Source: Nocardia concava NBRC 100430
GTDB lineage: Bacteria > Actinomycetota > Actinomycetes > Mycobacteriales > Mycobacteriaceae
Direction: 5' to 3'
Length of the DNA stretch: 64,000 bases
NCBI RefSeq assembly: GCF_000308815.1
Contig: NZ_BAFX01000141.1
Coordinates: 1-64,000, forward strand
Part shown: one piece after another, positions 53,757-61,528 of the stretch
How the letters are laid out: each line of letters starts with the position of its first letter
Position numbering within the stretch: position 1 is the first letter of the stretch
Made by a program: the position numbers and the translations under genes
The notes under the pieces: generated by a model
What the model was told of the DNA's origin: nothing
The model's input: the letters and a program-made list of their open reading frames with translations, nothing else
Database searches by the model: none

Positions 53757-54608
53757 GTGGAACTCCTACCGCTTGCTCCGAACGGCACCACCCCGGTTCG
53801 CGCCCTCACCATCGCGGGCACCGACTCCGGCGGCGGCGCGGGCATCCAGGCCGACTCGCGCACCATGGCCATGTGCGGTGTGCACGCGTGCGTGGCGGTG
53901 GCCGCGGTGACCGTGCAGAACACCCTCGGCGTCAGCGGCTTCCACGAGATCCCGCCGCAGGTCGTGGCCGACCAGGTGCGAACCGTGGTGGGCGACATCG
54001 GAATCGGCGCGGCCAAAACCGGCATGCTGGCCTCCACCGCCATCATCGAGGCGGTCGCGGGCGTGTGCCGCGAGGTCGGTATCGGGCGCGACGGCGAGAT
54101 CCCGCTGGTCGTGGACCCGGTCGCGGCCTCCATGCACGGCGACGCCCTGCTGCACGCCGAGGCCCTGGACGCGGTGCGCAACACCCTGATTCCGCTGGCC
54201 ACCGTGGTCACCCCCAATCTCGACGAGGTCCGGCTCATCACCGGCATCGACGTGGTGGACGACGGCTCCGCGCGCAAGGCCGCCGAATCGCTGATCGCGC
54301 TGGGCCCGAAGTGGGCCATCGTCAAGGGCGGTCACCTGCGCACCTCCGAGCAGTCCACCGATCTGCTCTTCGACGGCGACACCTTCCACGAACTCCCGGC
54401 CAAGCGGCTCAACACCGGCAACGATCACGGCGGCGGCGACACCCTGGCTGCGGCCATCTGCTGCGCACTGGCACACGGCTATTCGGTCCCGGACGCGGTC
54501 GCCTTCGCCAAGGAGTGGACCTTCCGCAGCCTGGAGGCGTCCTACGACCTGGGCGCGGGGCACGGTCCGGTCTCCCCGCTGTGGCGGCTGCACCTCGGCC
54601 CGCGCTGA
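53757..54608 (+). CDS. thiD: HMP / HMP-phosphate kinase
   Basis: A 283-residue ribokinase-fold enzyme that phosphorylates hydroxymethylpyrimidine twice for thiamine synthesis. The N-terminal block is TIAGTDSGGGAGIQAD near residue 17, followed by VAVAAVTVQNTLGV near 43 and VVDPVAASMHGDALL near 120. The phosphate-binding block is NDHGGGDTLAAAI near 224; in many ThiD proteins this is THGTGCT, so the Cys is replaced by Asp, as in ribokinase GAGD. Start GTG at 53757. It is 6.9 kb from thiC and shares a gap with the COG0523 gene, so Zur could also affect it. Confidence 0.9.
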   Translation: MELLPLAPNGTTPVRALTIAGTDSGGGAGIQADSRTMAMCGVHACVAVAAVTVQNTLGVSGFHEIPPQVVADQVRTVVGDIGIGAAKTGMLASTAIIEAVAGVCREVGIGRDGEIPLVVDPVAASMHGDALLHAEALDAVRNTLIPLATVVTPNLDEVRLITGIDVVDDGSARKAAESLIALGPKWAIVKGGHLRTSEQSTDLLFDGDTFHELPAKRLNTGNDHGGGDTLAAAICCALAHGYSVPDAVAFAKEWTFRSLEASYDLGAGHGPVSPLWRLHLGPR

Positions 54609-54702
54609 CCAGCGCTCGGCTCCTCCGGCCGGCGCAGCGCTCCCAGGAACCTCCCAGGCGGAGCGCAGATTGATGTGAGTCTGGTGATCGAGATTGGTCA
54701 CC

Positions 54703-55944
54703 ATGAACGACACCGTGACCGCCGCGCGGGCGGCGGAACCCGCAGCAGCAGTGACCGCGCCCGTCGTGGATGTGGTCGTTCCGGTCTACAACGAAGAGGT
54801 CGACCTCGGGCCGTGCGTGCGCAGACTGCACGCCTTCCTCACCCTGAACTTCCCGTTCACGGCGCGAATCACCATCGCCGACAACGCCTCCACCGACGGC
54901 ACGATGGCGGTGGCGAAGCAGCTGGCCGATCAGCTCGACGGCGTGCGCGTGGTGCACCTGGACCGCAAGGGCCGCGGGCGGGCGCTGCGGGAGGTGTGGC
55001 AGTCCTCGGACGCACAGGTCGTCGCCTACATGGACGTGGACCTGTCCACCGATCTGAACGCGCTGCTGCCGCTGGTCGCGCCGCTGGTGTCCGGGCATTC
55101 GGACGTGGCCATCGGCACCCGGCTGGCCTCCTCCGCGCGGGTGGTGCGCGGACCCAAGCGCGAGATCATCTCCCGCTGCTACAACCTCATCCTGCGAACC
55201 TCGTTGCAGGCCAAGTTCTCCGACGCGCAATGCGGCTTCAAGGCCATGCGCACCCAGGTGGCCAAGCTGGTGCTGCCGCTGGTCGAGGACGGCGAATGGT
55301 TCTTCGACACCGAACTGCTGGTGCTGGCCGAACGCATCGGACTGCGCATTCACGAGGTGCCGGTGGACTGGATCGACGATCCGGATTCGCGGGTGGACAT
55401 CGTGGACACCGCCCGCAAGGATCTGCGGGGCATCTGGCGGGTCGGGCGCGCGCTGACCAGCGGGCGACTGCCGATCAACGAGCTGCGCGCCGCGATCGGA
55501 CGTGAACCGCTGGTCGAGGGCGTGCCGCTGGGCATGGTCGGGCAGCTGGTGCGCTTCGGCATAGTCGGCATCACCTCGACGCTCGCCTACCTACTGCTCT
55601 ACGTTCTGCTGCAAGGTTTCACGGGCGGGCAGGTGGCCAACTTCCTGGCGCTGTTGATCACCGCGATCGGCAATACCGCCGCCAACCGCGCCTTCACCTT
55701 CGGGATCCGCGGCTCCAATCAGGCTGTCTCGCACCACTTCCAGGGCCTGGTCATCTTCGGCGTCGGCCTGGCGCTGACCAGTGGATCACTGTTCGCCCTG
55801 CACCAGTGGGCCCCGGGCGCGGCGGTGCACCTGGAACTGCTGGTGCTGGTGGTCGCCAACCTGGTCGCCACCCTGCTGCGCTTCGTCGGCCTGCGCTGGG
55901 TCTTCCGTAATGCCGGCCGGCCCGTTTCGGAGGAGGTCCGATGA
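54703..55944 (+). CDS. GT2 glycosyltransferase fused to GtrA domain
   Basis: A 413-residue two-domain protein. Residues 20-250 are a family 2 glycosyltransferase of the dolichol-phosphate-sugar synthase type: VPVYNEEVDLGPCVRRL, DNASTDG and the DxD block MDVDLSTDLNALLP. Residues 270-400 are a GtrA membrane domain with four helices (LVRFGIVGITSTLAYLLLYV, FLALLITAIGNTAANRAFTF). It probably charges a polyprenyl phosphate with sugar and helps flip it. The next gene, a GT39 transferase, overlaps its end by four bases, so it likely uses the product. ATG at 54703 is chosen; a GTG lies nine bases upstream. Confidence 0.9.
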   Translation: MNDTVTAARAAEPAAAVTAPVVDVVVPVYNEEVDLGPCVRRLHAFLTLNFPFTARITIADNASTDGTMAVAKQLADQLDGVRVVHLDRKGRGRALREVWQSSDAQVVAYMDVDLSTDLNALLPLVAPLVSGHSDVAIGTRLASSARVVRGPKREIISRCYNLILRTSLQAKFSDAQCGFKAMRTQVAKLVLPLVEDGEWFFDTELLVLAERIGLRIHEVPVDWIDDPDSRVDIVDTARKDLRGIWRVGRALTSGRLPINELRAAIGREPLVEGVPLGMVGQLVRFGIVGITSTLAYLLLYVLLQGFTGGQVANFLALLITAIGNTAANRAFTFGIRGSNQAVSHHFQGLVIFGVGLALTSGSLFALHQWAPGAAVHLELLVLVVANLVATLLRFVGLRWVFRNAGRPVSEEVR

Positions 55945-57962
55945 CCGCGACACTGACCGAGCCCCGGCTCACCCCGCCCCCGGCCGAGCCACCGGCCGCG
56001 CGCGGCGGACGCCGTGAGTACCTCGCGCTGGCGGCCCTGCTCATCGGCACCGGTATCGCATACCTGTGGAACCTGTCGGCCAACGGCTGGGCGAACTCCT
56101 TCTATGCCGCCGCGGTGCAGGCGGGTTCGGTGTCGTGGAAGGCGTTTTTCTTCGGCTCGTCCGACGCTGCCAACTCCATCACCGTGGACAAGACGCCATT
56201 GTCGTTGTGGCCCATGGAGATCAGTGTGCGGATCTTCGGATTGCACAGCTGGAGCATGTTGTTGCCGCAGGCGCTGTTGGGTGTGGCGTCGGTGGCGCTG
56301 CTGTGGGCGATCGTGCGGCACAATTTCGGGGCGAGTGCGGGGCTGCTCGCGGGCCTGGTGCTGGCGTTGACTCCCATTGCGGCCGTGATGTTCCGGTTCA
56401 ACAATCCGGACGCCATGCTGGTGTTCCTCATGCTCGCGGCGGCCTGGGCCATGACCCGGGGGGTGGCCGATGGACGCTGGCGCTGGCTGTTCCTGACCGG
56501 GGCGTTCATCGGACTCGGCTTCCTGGCCAAGCAGTTGCAGGTGCTGCTGGTGGTGCCCGCGCTGGCGCTGACCTACCTGATCGCGGGTCCGCCCGCGCTG
56601 GGCAAGCGCATCGCGCAGCTGTTCGGGGCGCTCGCGGGTCTGATCGCCGGTGCGGGCTGGTGGGTGCTGCTGGCCGAGTTGTGGCCCGCCTCGGATCGAC
56701 CGTACTTCGGTGGATCGCAGCATAATTCGATCATCGAGCTGACCCTGGGCTACAACGGCCTGGGCCGCCTCAACGGCGACGAGACCGGCAGTGTCGGCGG
56801 CTTCGGCGGTGGCGAACAGCTGCCGACCGGCGGTGGCGGCATGTGGGGCACACCCGGCATCGACCGGCTCTTCCAGCCGCAGCAGGCCGGTCAGATCGCC
56901 TGGCTCATCCCTGCGGCACTCGTGCTGCTGGTCGTGGGTATCGCGTTGCGCGGCAAGCTGACCCGCACCGATCCGCAACGGGCGACGCTGATCCTGTTCG
57001 GCGGCTGGCTGCTCGGCACCGGGCTGGTGTTCAGCTTCATGAAGGGCATCTTCCACCCGTACTACACGGTGGCCCTGGCCCCCGGCGTGGCGGCGTTGAT
57101 CGGCGCGGGCTCGGTACTCGCCTGGCGGCACCGCGACCGGCTGTGGGTGCGTCTGGCCACCGCCCTGGCGCTCGGCCTGACCACCGCGACCGCGTGGATC
57201 ATCCTGTCCCGCAGCACTTCCTTCCTGCCATGGCTGCGATGGGTGGTGCTGGTCGGCGGCATCGTCGTCACCCTGCTTCTGCTGATTCGCCTGCCCCGCA
57301 AAGCCGGGCTGACCGCCGCGGCCGCCGCGGTGGTGGTCGGGCTGGCCGCGCCGACGGCCTACGCGCTGGACGGCATCGCCACCGCACACCAAGGGCCGAT
57401 GCCCTCGGCGGGGCCTGCCGTGCGCGGCGGATTCGGCCCGGGCGGGCCGCGCGGCGACCACGGCATGCCGAACGGTCGACCGGGCAATGGGGCTCCTGGC
57501 ACTCGCACCCCGGGCGGACAGCCAGGCGGCCTCAATGCCGAGAATGCCGGTGGCCCCGGCGAATTCGGCGGCGGCGCGGGCAACATGATGATGGCGAGCA
57601 AACCGAGCGACAAGGTCACCGCACTGCTGAAGGCCGACGGCTCCGACTACACCTGGGTGGCGGCCACCGTCAGCTCGAACTCGGCGGCCGGTTTCCAGCT
57701 GGCGACCCAGCTGCCGGTCATGCCGGTCGGCGGTTTCAACGGCAGCGACCCATCCCCGACCCTGGCCCAATTCCAGGAGTACGTCCAGGTCGGCCGCATC
57801 CACTACTTCATCGCCGGCAGCCAGATGGGCGGCGACCGCGGCGGCCGCGACAACAGCCAGAGCCAGAGTTCCCAGATCACCGCCTGGGTCAAGGAGCACT
57901 TCAATTCCCAAGAGGTGGACGGCATCACCCTCTACGACCTGACCTCCCCGAAAACCACCTAA
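55941..57962 (+). CDS. GT39/ArnT-like membrane glycosyltransferase (YkcB-like)
   Basis: A 673-residue GT-C enzyme. The first outer loop has the acidic motif TVDKTPLSLWPMEISVRIFG. Ten or more membrane helices follow (residues 25-500). Residues about 490-550 are a Gly/Pro/Asn-rich low-complexity stretch (GFGPGGPRGDHGMPNGRP), and a soluble outer domain (KVTALLKADGSDYTWVAATV) ends the protein. Its ATG overlaps the stop of the GT2-GtrA gene (ATGA), so the pair is translationally coupled, the layout of YkcB/YkcC-type pairs. The acceptor, an envelope glycan or protein, is unknown. Confidence 0.9.
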   Translation: MTATLTEPRLTPPPAEPPAARGGRREYLALAALLIGTGIAYLWNLSANGWANSFYAAAVQAGSVSWKAFFFGSSDAANSITVDKTPLSLWPMEISVRIFGLHSWSMLLPQALLGVASVALLWAIVRHNFGASAGLLAGLVLALTPIAAVMFRFNNPDAMLVFLMLAAAWAMTRGVADGRWRWLFLTGAFIGLGFLAKQLQVLLVVPALALTYLIAGPPALGKRIAQLFGALAGLIAGAGWWVLLAELWPASDRPYFGGSQHNSIIELTLGYNGLGRLNGDETGSVGGFGGGEQLPTGGGGMWGTPGIDRLFQPQQAGQIAWLIPAALVLLVVGIALRGKLTRTDPQRATLILFGGWLLGTGLVFSFMKGIFHPYYTVALAPGVAALIGAGSVLAWRHRDRLWVRLATALALGLTTATAWIILSRSTSFLPWLRWVVLVGGIVVTLLLLIRLPRKAGLTAAAAAVVVGLAAPTAYALDGIATAHQGPMPSAGPAVRGGFGPGGPRGDHGMPNGRPGNGAPGTRTPGGQPGGLNAENAGGPGEFGGGAGNMMMASKPSDKVTALLKADGSDYTWVAATVSSNSAAGFQLATQLPVMPVGGFNGSDPSPTLAQFQEYVQVGRIHYFIAGSQMGGDRGGRDNSQSQSSQITAWVKEHFNSQEVDGITLYDLTSPKTT

Positions 57963-58049
57963 CCGGGGGCGGTGATCCCAGTCCGCCGCAAGTGATCTCA
58001 CTGCTCGATAAGCTGAATGTGACGCCCGTCACGATCCAGGGATTCCGCC

Positions 58050-58199
58050 ATGAGCACGTACCCCCTCAGCGATGAGCACCGAGAAGCCTTCTGGCGCAGG
58101 TCCGGTTGGGATCCGGACCTGCCGACCGCGGAACGCGAGGCCATCGAGCGTCGCTGGGACGACGAATCCATCGACCTGGCAGAGATATTCGGCTTCTGA
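58050..58199 (+). CDS. small hypothetical protein (49 aa)
   Basis: A 49-residue acidic frame, ATG at 58050: STYPLSDEHREAFWRRSG, then DPDLPTAEREAIERRW and a tail DLAEIFGF. It is rich in Trp/Glu/Arg and predicted to be two helices. No membrane segment. The ribosome site is weak (GGGATTCC). I do not recognise it. It is short, but the composition and C-rich third positions look coding, and it is followed by a small hairpin before the convergent VOC gene. Confidence 0.5.
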   Translation: MSTYPLSDEHREAFWRRSGWDPDLPTAEREAIERRWDDESIDLAEIFGF

Positions 58200-58212
58200 G
58201 CGCCACCCGGCA

Positions 58213-58226
58213 CCGGCTTCGGCCGG
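58213..58226. terminator. small hairpin between convergent genes
   Basis: CCGGC-TTCG-GCCGG, a 5-bp stem with a stable UUCG loop, between the 49-residue gene and the VOC gene stop at 58229. It is weak and could be chance. Confidence 0.35.
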
Positions 58227-58228
58227 GG

Positions 58229-58864
58229 TCAGGCCGTCGCCTCCCAGACGAAGCCGTCCGGATCGGTGAAGGAACCGATGCCGCTGTCCATGACGATGCG
58301 ATGGGAGCCGGTGCCCTCCAGGGGTACCCCCGCCTCCTTGGCGGCGGCCTTGCGCGGGTACAGGGCGAGAGTGATCGGGGAGGTCGGGGTCGCGAACTCG
58401 GCGTACTTGCCACCGAAGCTCCGTGAGGTCGTCAGGCCGCGGTCGACGTAGAACTGCTTGCTGGCCTTCACATCCGACACGCCCATGAGCAACACCACCT
58501 CGTCGACCTCGCGGGTGAAGGGGCCCTCGTCCTTCTTCTTGGAGGTGGCGATCTTCCAGATGGTGCCCTCCGGAGCCTGCACCACCGCGCCGTAGCCCCA
58601 GAAGCTCTTCTTCGCGGGCTTCAGCACGGTGAAGCCCGCGTCGACCGCGGTGCCGACCAGGCTGTCGACGGTGGAGGGCTGCGAAACCACCAGGGACAGC
58701 AGGAATCCGCGGAATCCGGTGGTCGGGGTGTCGGAGGCTCGGAAGCCGAGGCGGTCGCCGAGGCCGAAGGCGTCCTCGTAGATCGCGGCGGCAGCCTCGG
58801 GATCGGCCACCTCGAGCTGGACGTTGATATCGGTGCTGGTGATCGCGTTGATTTCCATGCTCAT
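58229..58864 (-). CDS. VOC-family (glyoxalase-like) protein, two domains
   Basis: A 211-residue protein with two VOC half-units. The first begins INVQLEVADPEAAAAIYEDAFGLGDRLG; the second covers VDEVVLLMGVSDVKASKQFYVDRGL and ends GIGSFTDPDGFVWEAT. A long loop GAVVQAPEGTIWKIATSKKKDEGP joins them. No catalytic residue pattern points to one reaction. I start at MSMEINAITSTDIN (58864); 58885 and 58858 are alternatives. It sits alone between a small gene and the TetR gene of the acyl-CoA operon. Confidence 0.82.
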   Translation of the reverse strand: MSMEINAITSTDINVQLEVADPEAAAAIYEDAFGLGDRLGFRASDTPTTGFRGFLLSLVVSQPSTVDSLVGTAVDAGFTVLKPAKKSFWGYGAVVQAPEGTIWKIATSKKKDEGPFTREVDEVVLLMGVSDVKASKQFYVDRGLTTSRSFGGKYAEFATPTSPITLALYPRKAAAKEAGVPLEGTGSHRIVMDSGIGSFTDPDGFVWEATA

Positions 58865-58941
58865 AACGCTATTCGCGACGAGCACCGGTCACATCCGTGC
58901 CGACCACGGAATCCACTACTGAGAGTCGGTGGGTGGTTCGG

Positions 58942-59556
58942 TCAGCGGGCGTTGGTCAGGGCGGTGTGGAGGGTGGCCGACCACTGGGCGACGATCTCCT
59001 TGCGACGCAAGGAGTCGTCGGTGAGGACGTCGGCCAGGCCGAGGCCGCGGGCCAGGTCCAGGGTGGCCTGGACCAGGTGGTGGGCCACCGGGTCGGAGTC
59101 GTCGACGCCGAGCGCCTCGACGGCCATGCGGTGCGAGATGCGGCCGAAACGGGCTTCCATGGGGACGATTCGCTCGCGCAGGGCCGGGTCGGCGGCGGCG
59201 TGGGTCCAGACCTGTAGGGCCGCTTTGAACAGCGGGCTGGTGTAGGACTCGACCAGGCCGGAGACCACGGCCTCGGTGCGGGCGACGCCCTCGGCCACCT
59301 CGGCGACCGCGAGGGCGTCGGCCTTGGCCTGATCCATGCGGGTTTCGAACATGTACTCGAGGGCGGCCGTGATCAGGTCTTCCCGGGTTGGGAAATGATG
59401 CTGGGCCGCACCGCGCGACACCCCGGCGCGTTCGGCGACCACGGCGACCGTGGCGGCCGCCCAGCCCGTCTGGGCCAGGCAGTCGATGGTCGCTTCCAGC
59501 AGCCGCTGCCGGGTGGCCCGGCTGCGGTCCTGCTTGGGTTCGTGGGGTGTCGCCAT
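58942..59556 (-). CDS. TetR-family regulator at the end of an acyl-CoA operon
   Basis: A 204-residue TetR regulator. The HTH (residues 10-60) has RSRATRQRLLEATIDCLAQ then AATVAVVAERAGVSRGAAQHHFPTRED. The ligand domain is helical, with a C-terminal TetR_C-like helix pair. It is last in the run accD, accA, fadE, echA-like, tetR, 23 bases after the echA-like stop, so it probably controls that operon in response to an acyl-CoA. No promoter of its own is evident. Confidence 0.87.
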   Translation of the reverse strand: MATPHEPKQDRSRATRQRLLEATIDCLAQTGWAAATVAVVAERAGVSRGAAQHHFPTREDLITAALEYMFETRMDQAKADALAVAEVAEGVARTEAVVSGLVESYTSPLFKAALQVWTHAAADPALRERIVPMEARFGRISHRMAVEALGVDDSDPVAHHLVQATLDLARGLGLADVLTDDSLRRKEIVAQWSATLHTALTNAR

Positions 59557-59579
59557 GGTTGCCTATTCTGCCGAGTTGT

Positions 59580-60362
59580 CTATTCCGCCCAACTCGCCGG
59601 GCGGCGCTGCATGAACGCGGTGATGCCCTCGATCACCTCCGGGGTGCCGAAGAAGCTCGCCGAACGCTTGGCCAGGTCCTCGGCGGAACGGTCGAAGGCG
59701 GCCAGCAGCTCGGCATTGACGAGCGCCTTGGCCTCGGCCAGACCCTGCGGCGCGCCCTTGCGCAACTCACCGCGCAGGCGGGCCGTCTCGGCGGCCGGGT
59801 CGGCAGCCACCACGGTGACCAGGCCGACCCGCTCGGCCTCGGCGGCGTCGAAGGTCTCGCCGGTCGAGAAGTAGCGCGCCGCAGCCCGCGGGGACATGCG
59901 GGGCAGCAGGGTCAGCGAGATCATGAACGGGGCCAGGCCGATCCGCACCTCGGTCAGGCCGAAGCTGCTCTCCGGTCCGGCGACCACCAGATCGCAGGCG
60001 GCGATGATGCCCATGCCGCCCGCCCGCACATTCCCGTTCACCTGCGCCAGAACGGGTTTCGGCATGGCGAGGATGTCGCGCAGCACCGAGATCATCCAGC
60101 GGGTGCGGATATCGGCGGCGGCCGCCGGGTCGGCGTCCACCGCCTCCTTCAGGTCCGCGCCCGCGCAGAAGGTGTTGCCGGTGTGGGTGAGCACCACGCC
60201 GCGCACGGCGTCGTCGGCGGCGGCCCGCCCCAGCCCCTCCAGCAGCTCCGTCACCAGCCGCGACGACAACGCGTTGCGGTTGTGCGGGGAATCCAGTGTG
60301 AGCGTGGCGAATCCGTCCGCCACCTCGTAGCGGACGAACGGGCCCGCGGGCGCGTCACTCAT
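59580..60362 (-). CDS. enoyl-CoA hydratase/isomerase-family protein
   Basis: A 260-residue crotonase-fold protein. The oxyanion blocks are HTGNTFCAGADLKE near residue 62 and NGNVRAGGMGIIAACDLV near 103. The first catalytic Glu of classical hydratases (in GGGCELA) is replaced by Gly (AGGMGI), while the second is kept (FGLTEVRIGL). This pattern recalls methylglutaconyl-CoA or isohexenylglutaconyl-CoA hydratases (LiuC/AtuE). Start ATG at 60362 overlaps the stop of the dehydrogenase gene; the longer open frame upstream is antisense-like and false. The gene order matches echA7-fadE12-accA2-accD2 in M. tuberculosis, from memory. Confidence 0.87.
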   Translation of the reverse strand: MSDAPAGPFVRYEVADGFATLTLDSPHNRNALSSRLVTELLEGLGRAAADDAVRGVVLTHTGNTFCAGADLKEAVDADPAAAADIRTRWMISVLRDILAMPKPVLAQVNGNVRAGGMGIIAACDLVVAGPESSFGLTEVRIGLAPFMISLTLLPRMSPRAAARYFSTGETFDAAEAERVGLVTVVAADPAAETARLRGELRKGAPQGLAEAKALVNAELLAAFDRSAEDLAKRSASFFGTPEVIEGITAFMQRRPASWAE

Positions 60363-61525
60363 CAGTAGGACCTCGGCAGTCCCAGCGAATGCTGCGCGAC
60401 GAAGTTCAGGATCATCTCGCGGCTGACCGGGGCGACCCGGGCGATGCGCGAAGCGGCCAGCATGCCCGCCAGGCCGACATCGGAGGTCAGGCCGGAGCCG
60501 CCGTGGGTCTGGATCGCCTGATCGAGGGCCTTGATACTGGCTTCGGCCGCAGCGTATTTCGCCATATTGGCGGCCTCGGCGGCACCGAAGTCGTCGCCGG
60601 AATCGTAGAGGAACGCGGCCTTCTGCATCATGACCTTGGCCAGTTCCAGCTCGATCTTCACCTGCGCGAGCGGATGCGAGATGCCCTGGTGCGAGCCGAT
60701 CGGCGCGCCCTTCCACACCGCGCGCTCCTTGGCGTACTTGACCGCCGCGTCGATGGCGTAGCGGCCCATGCCGACCGCCATGGCCGCGCCCATGATGCGC
60801 TCCGGGTTCAGCCCCGCGAACAGCTGCGCGATGGCCGCGTCCTCCTGGCCGACCAGGGCGGTGGCGGGCAGCCGGACCTCGTCGAGGAACAGCGTGAACT
60901 GGTTGTCCGGCTCGATGATGTCCATCTCCTGCTTCGTCTTCACGAAGCCGGGGGTGTCGACGGGGACGATGAACAGGGCGGGCTGCAGGTTGCCGGTCTT
61001 GGCGTTCTCGGAGCGCGCCACGATGAGCACGGCCTCGGCCTGGTCCACACCGGAGATGAAGATCTTGCGGCCGTTGAGAATCCAGTCCTCGCCGTCGCGC
61101 CGGGCGGTGGTGGTGATCTTGTGCGAGTTGGAGCCCGCGTCCGGCTCGGTGATGCCGAAGACCATCTTGCCGCTGCCGTCGGCCAGCTTGGTCAGCCACT
61201 CCTGCTTCTGCGCCTCGGTGCCGTACTTGGTGATGATGGTGCCGCAGATGGCCGGCGAGACCACCATGAGCAGCAGGCCGCAGCCCTGCGCCGCCAATTC
61301 CTCTTGTACGAGCGCGAGTTCGTAGATGCCCGCGCCACCGCCGCCGTACTCCTCGGGCAGGTTCACGCCCAGGAAGCCGAGCTTGCCGGCCTCGTCCCAG
61401 AGTTCGTCGAAGGGCTCGTTGCGGCGTGCCTTGGGTCCGGCGTAGTCGCGGAAGTTGTACTTGGCGGCCAGCTTGGCCACCGCCGCGCGCAGCGCCTTCT
61501 GCTCGTCGGTTTCGATGAAACTCAT
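60362..61525 (-). CDS. acyl-CoA dehydrogenase (FadE12-like)
   Basis: A 387-residue flavoenzyme that forms an enoyl-CoA. Blocks are LGVNLPEEYGGGGAGIYELALVQEE near residue 48, VFGITEPDAGSNSHKITTTA near 122 and ILNGRKIFISGVDQAE near 148. The usual C-terminal catalytic YEGT is replaced by APVSREM, so Glu376-type chemistry is absent. A Glu in NPERIMGAAMAVGMGRY near 240 matches the Glu254 position of isovaleryl-CoA dehydrogenase, which suggests a branched substrate. It overlaps the echA-like gene by four bases and lies three bases after the biotin carboxylase gene. Confidence 0.9.
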   Translation of the reverse strand: MSFIETDEQKALRAAVAKLAAKYNFRDYAGPKARRNEPFDELWDEAGKLGFLGVNLPEEYGGGGAGIYELALVQEELAAQGCGLLLMVVSPAICGTIITKYGTEAQKQEWLTKLADGSGKMVFGITEPDAGSNSHKITTTARRDGEDWILNGRKIFISGVDQAEAVLIVARSENAKTGNLQPALFIVPVDTPGFVKTKQEMDIIEPDNQFTLFLDEVRLPATALVGQEDAAIAQLFAGLNPERIMGAAMAVGMGRYAIDAAVKYAKERAVWKGAPIGSHQGISHPLAQVKIELELAKVMMQKAAFLYDSGDDFGAAEAANMAKYAAAEASIKALDQAIQTHGGSGLTSDVGLAGMLAASRIARVAPVSREMILNFVAQHSLGLPRSY

Positions 61526-61528
61526 TGC

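Noticed and set aside
55719..58001. 760-codon minus-strand open frame over the GT2-GtrA and GT39 genes
   Set aside because: Composition is Arg/Gln/His/Gly-rich and it runs antisense to two clear membrane enzymes.
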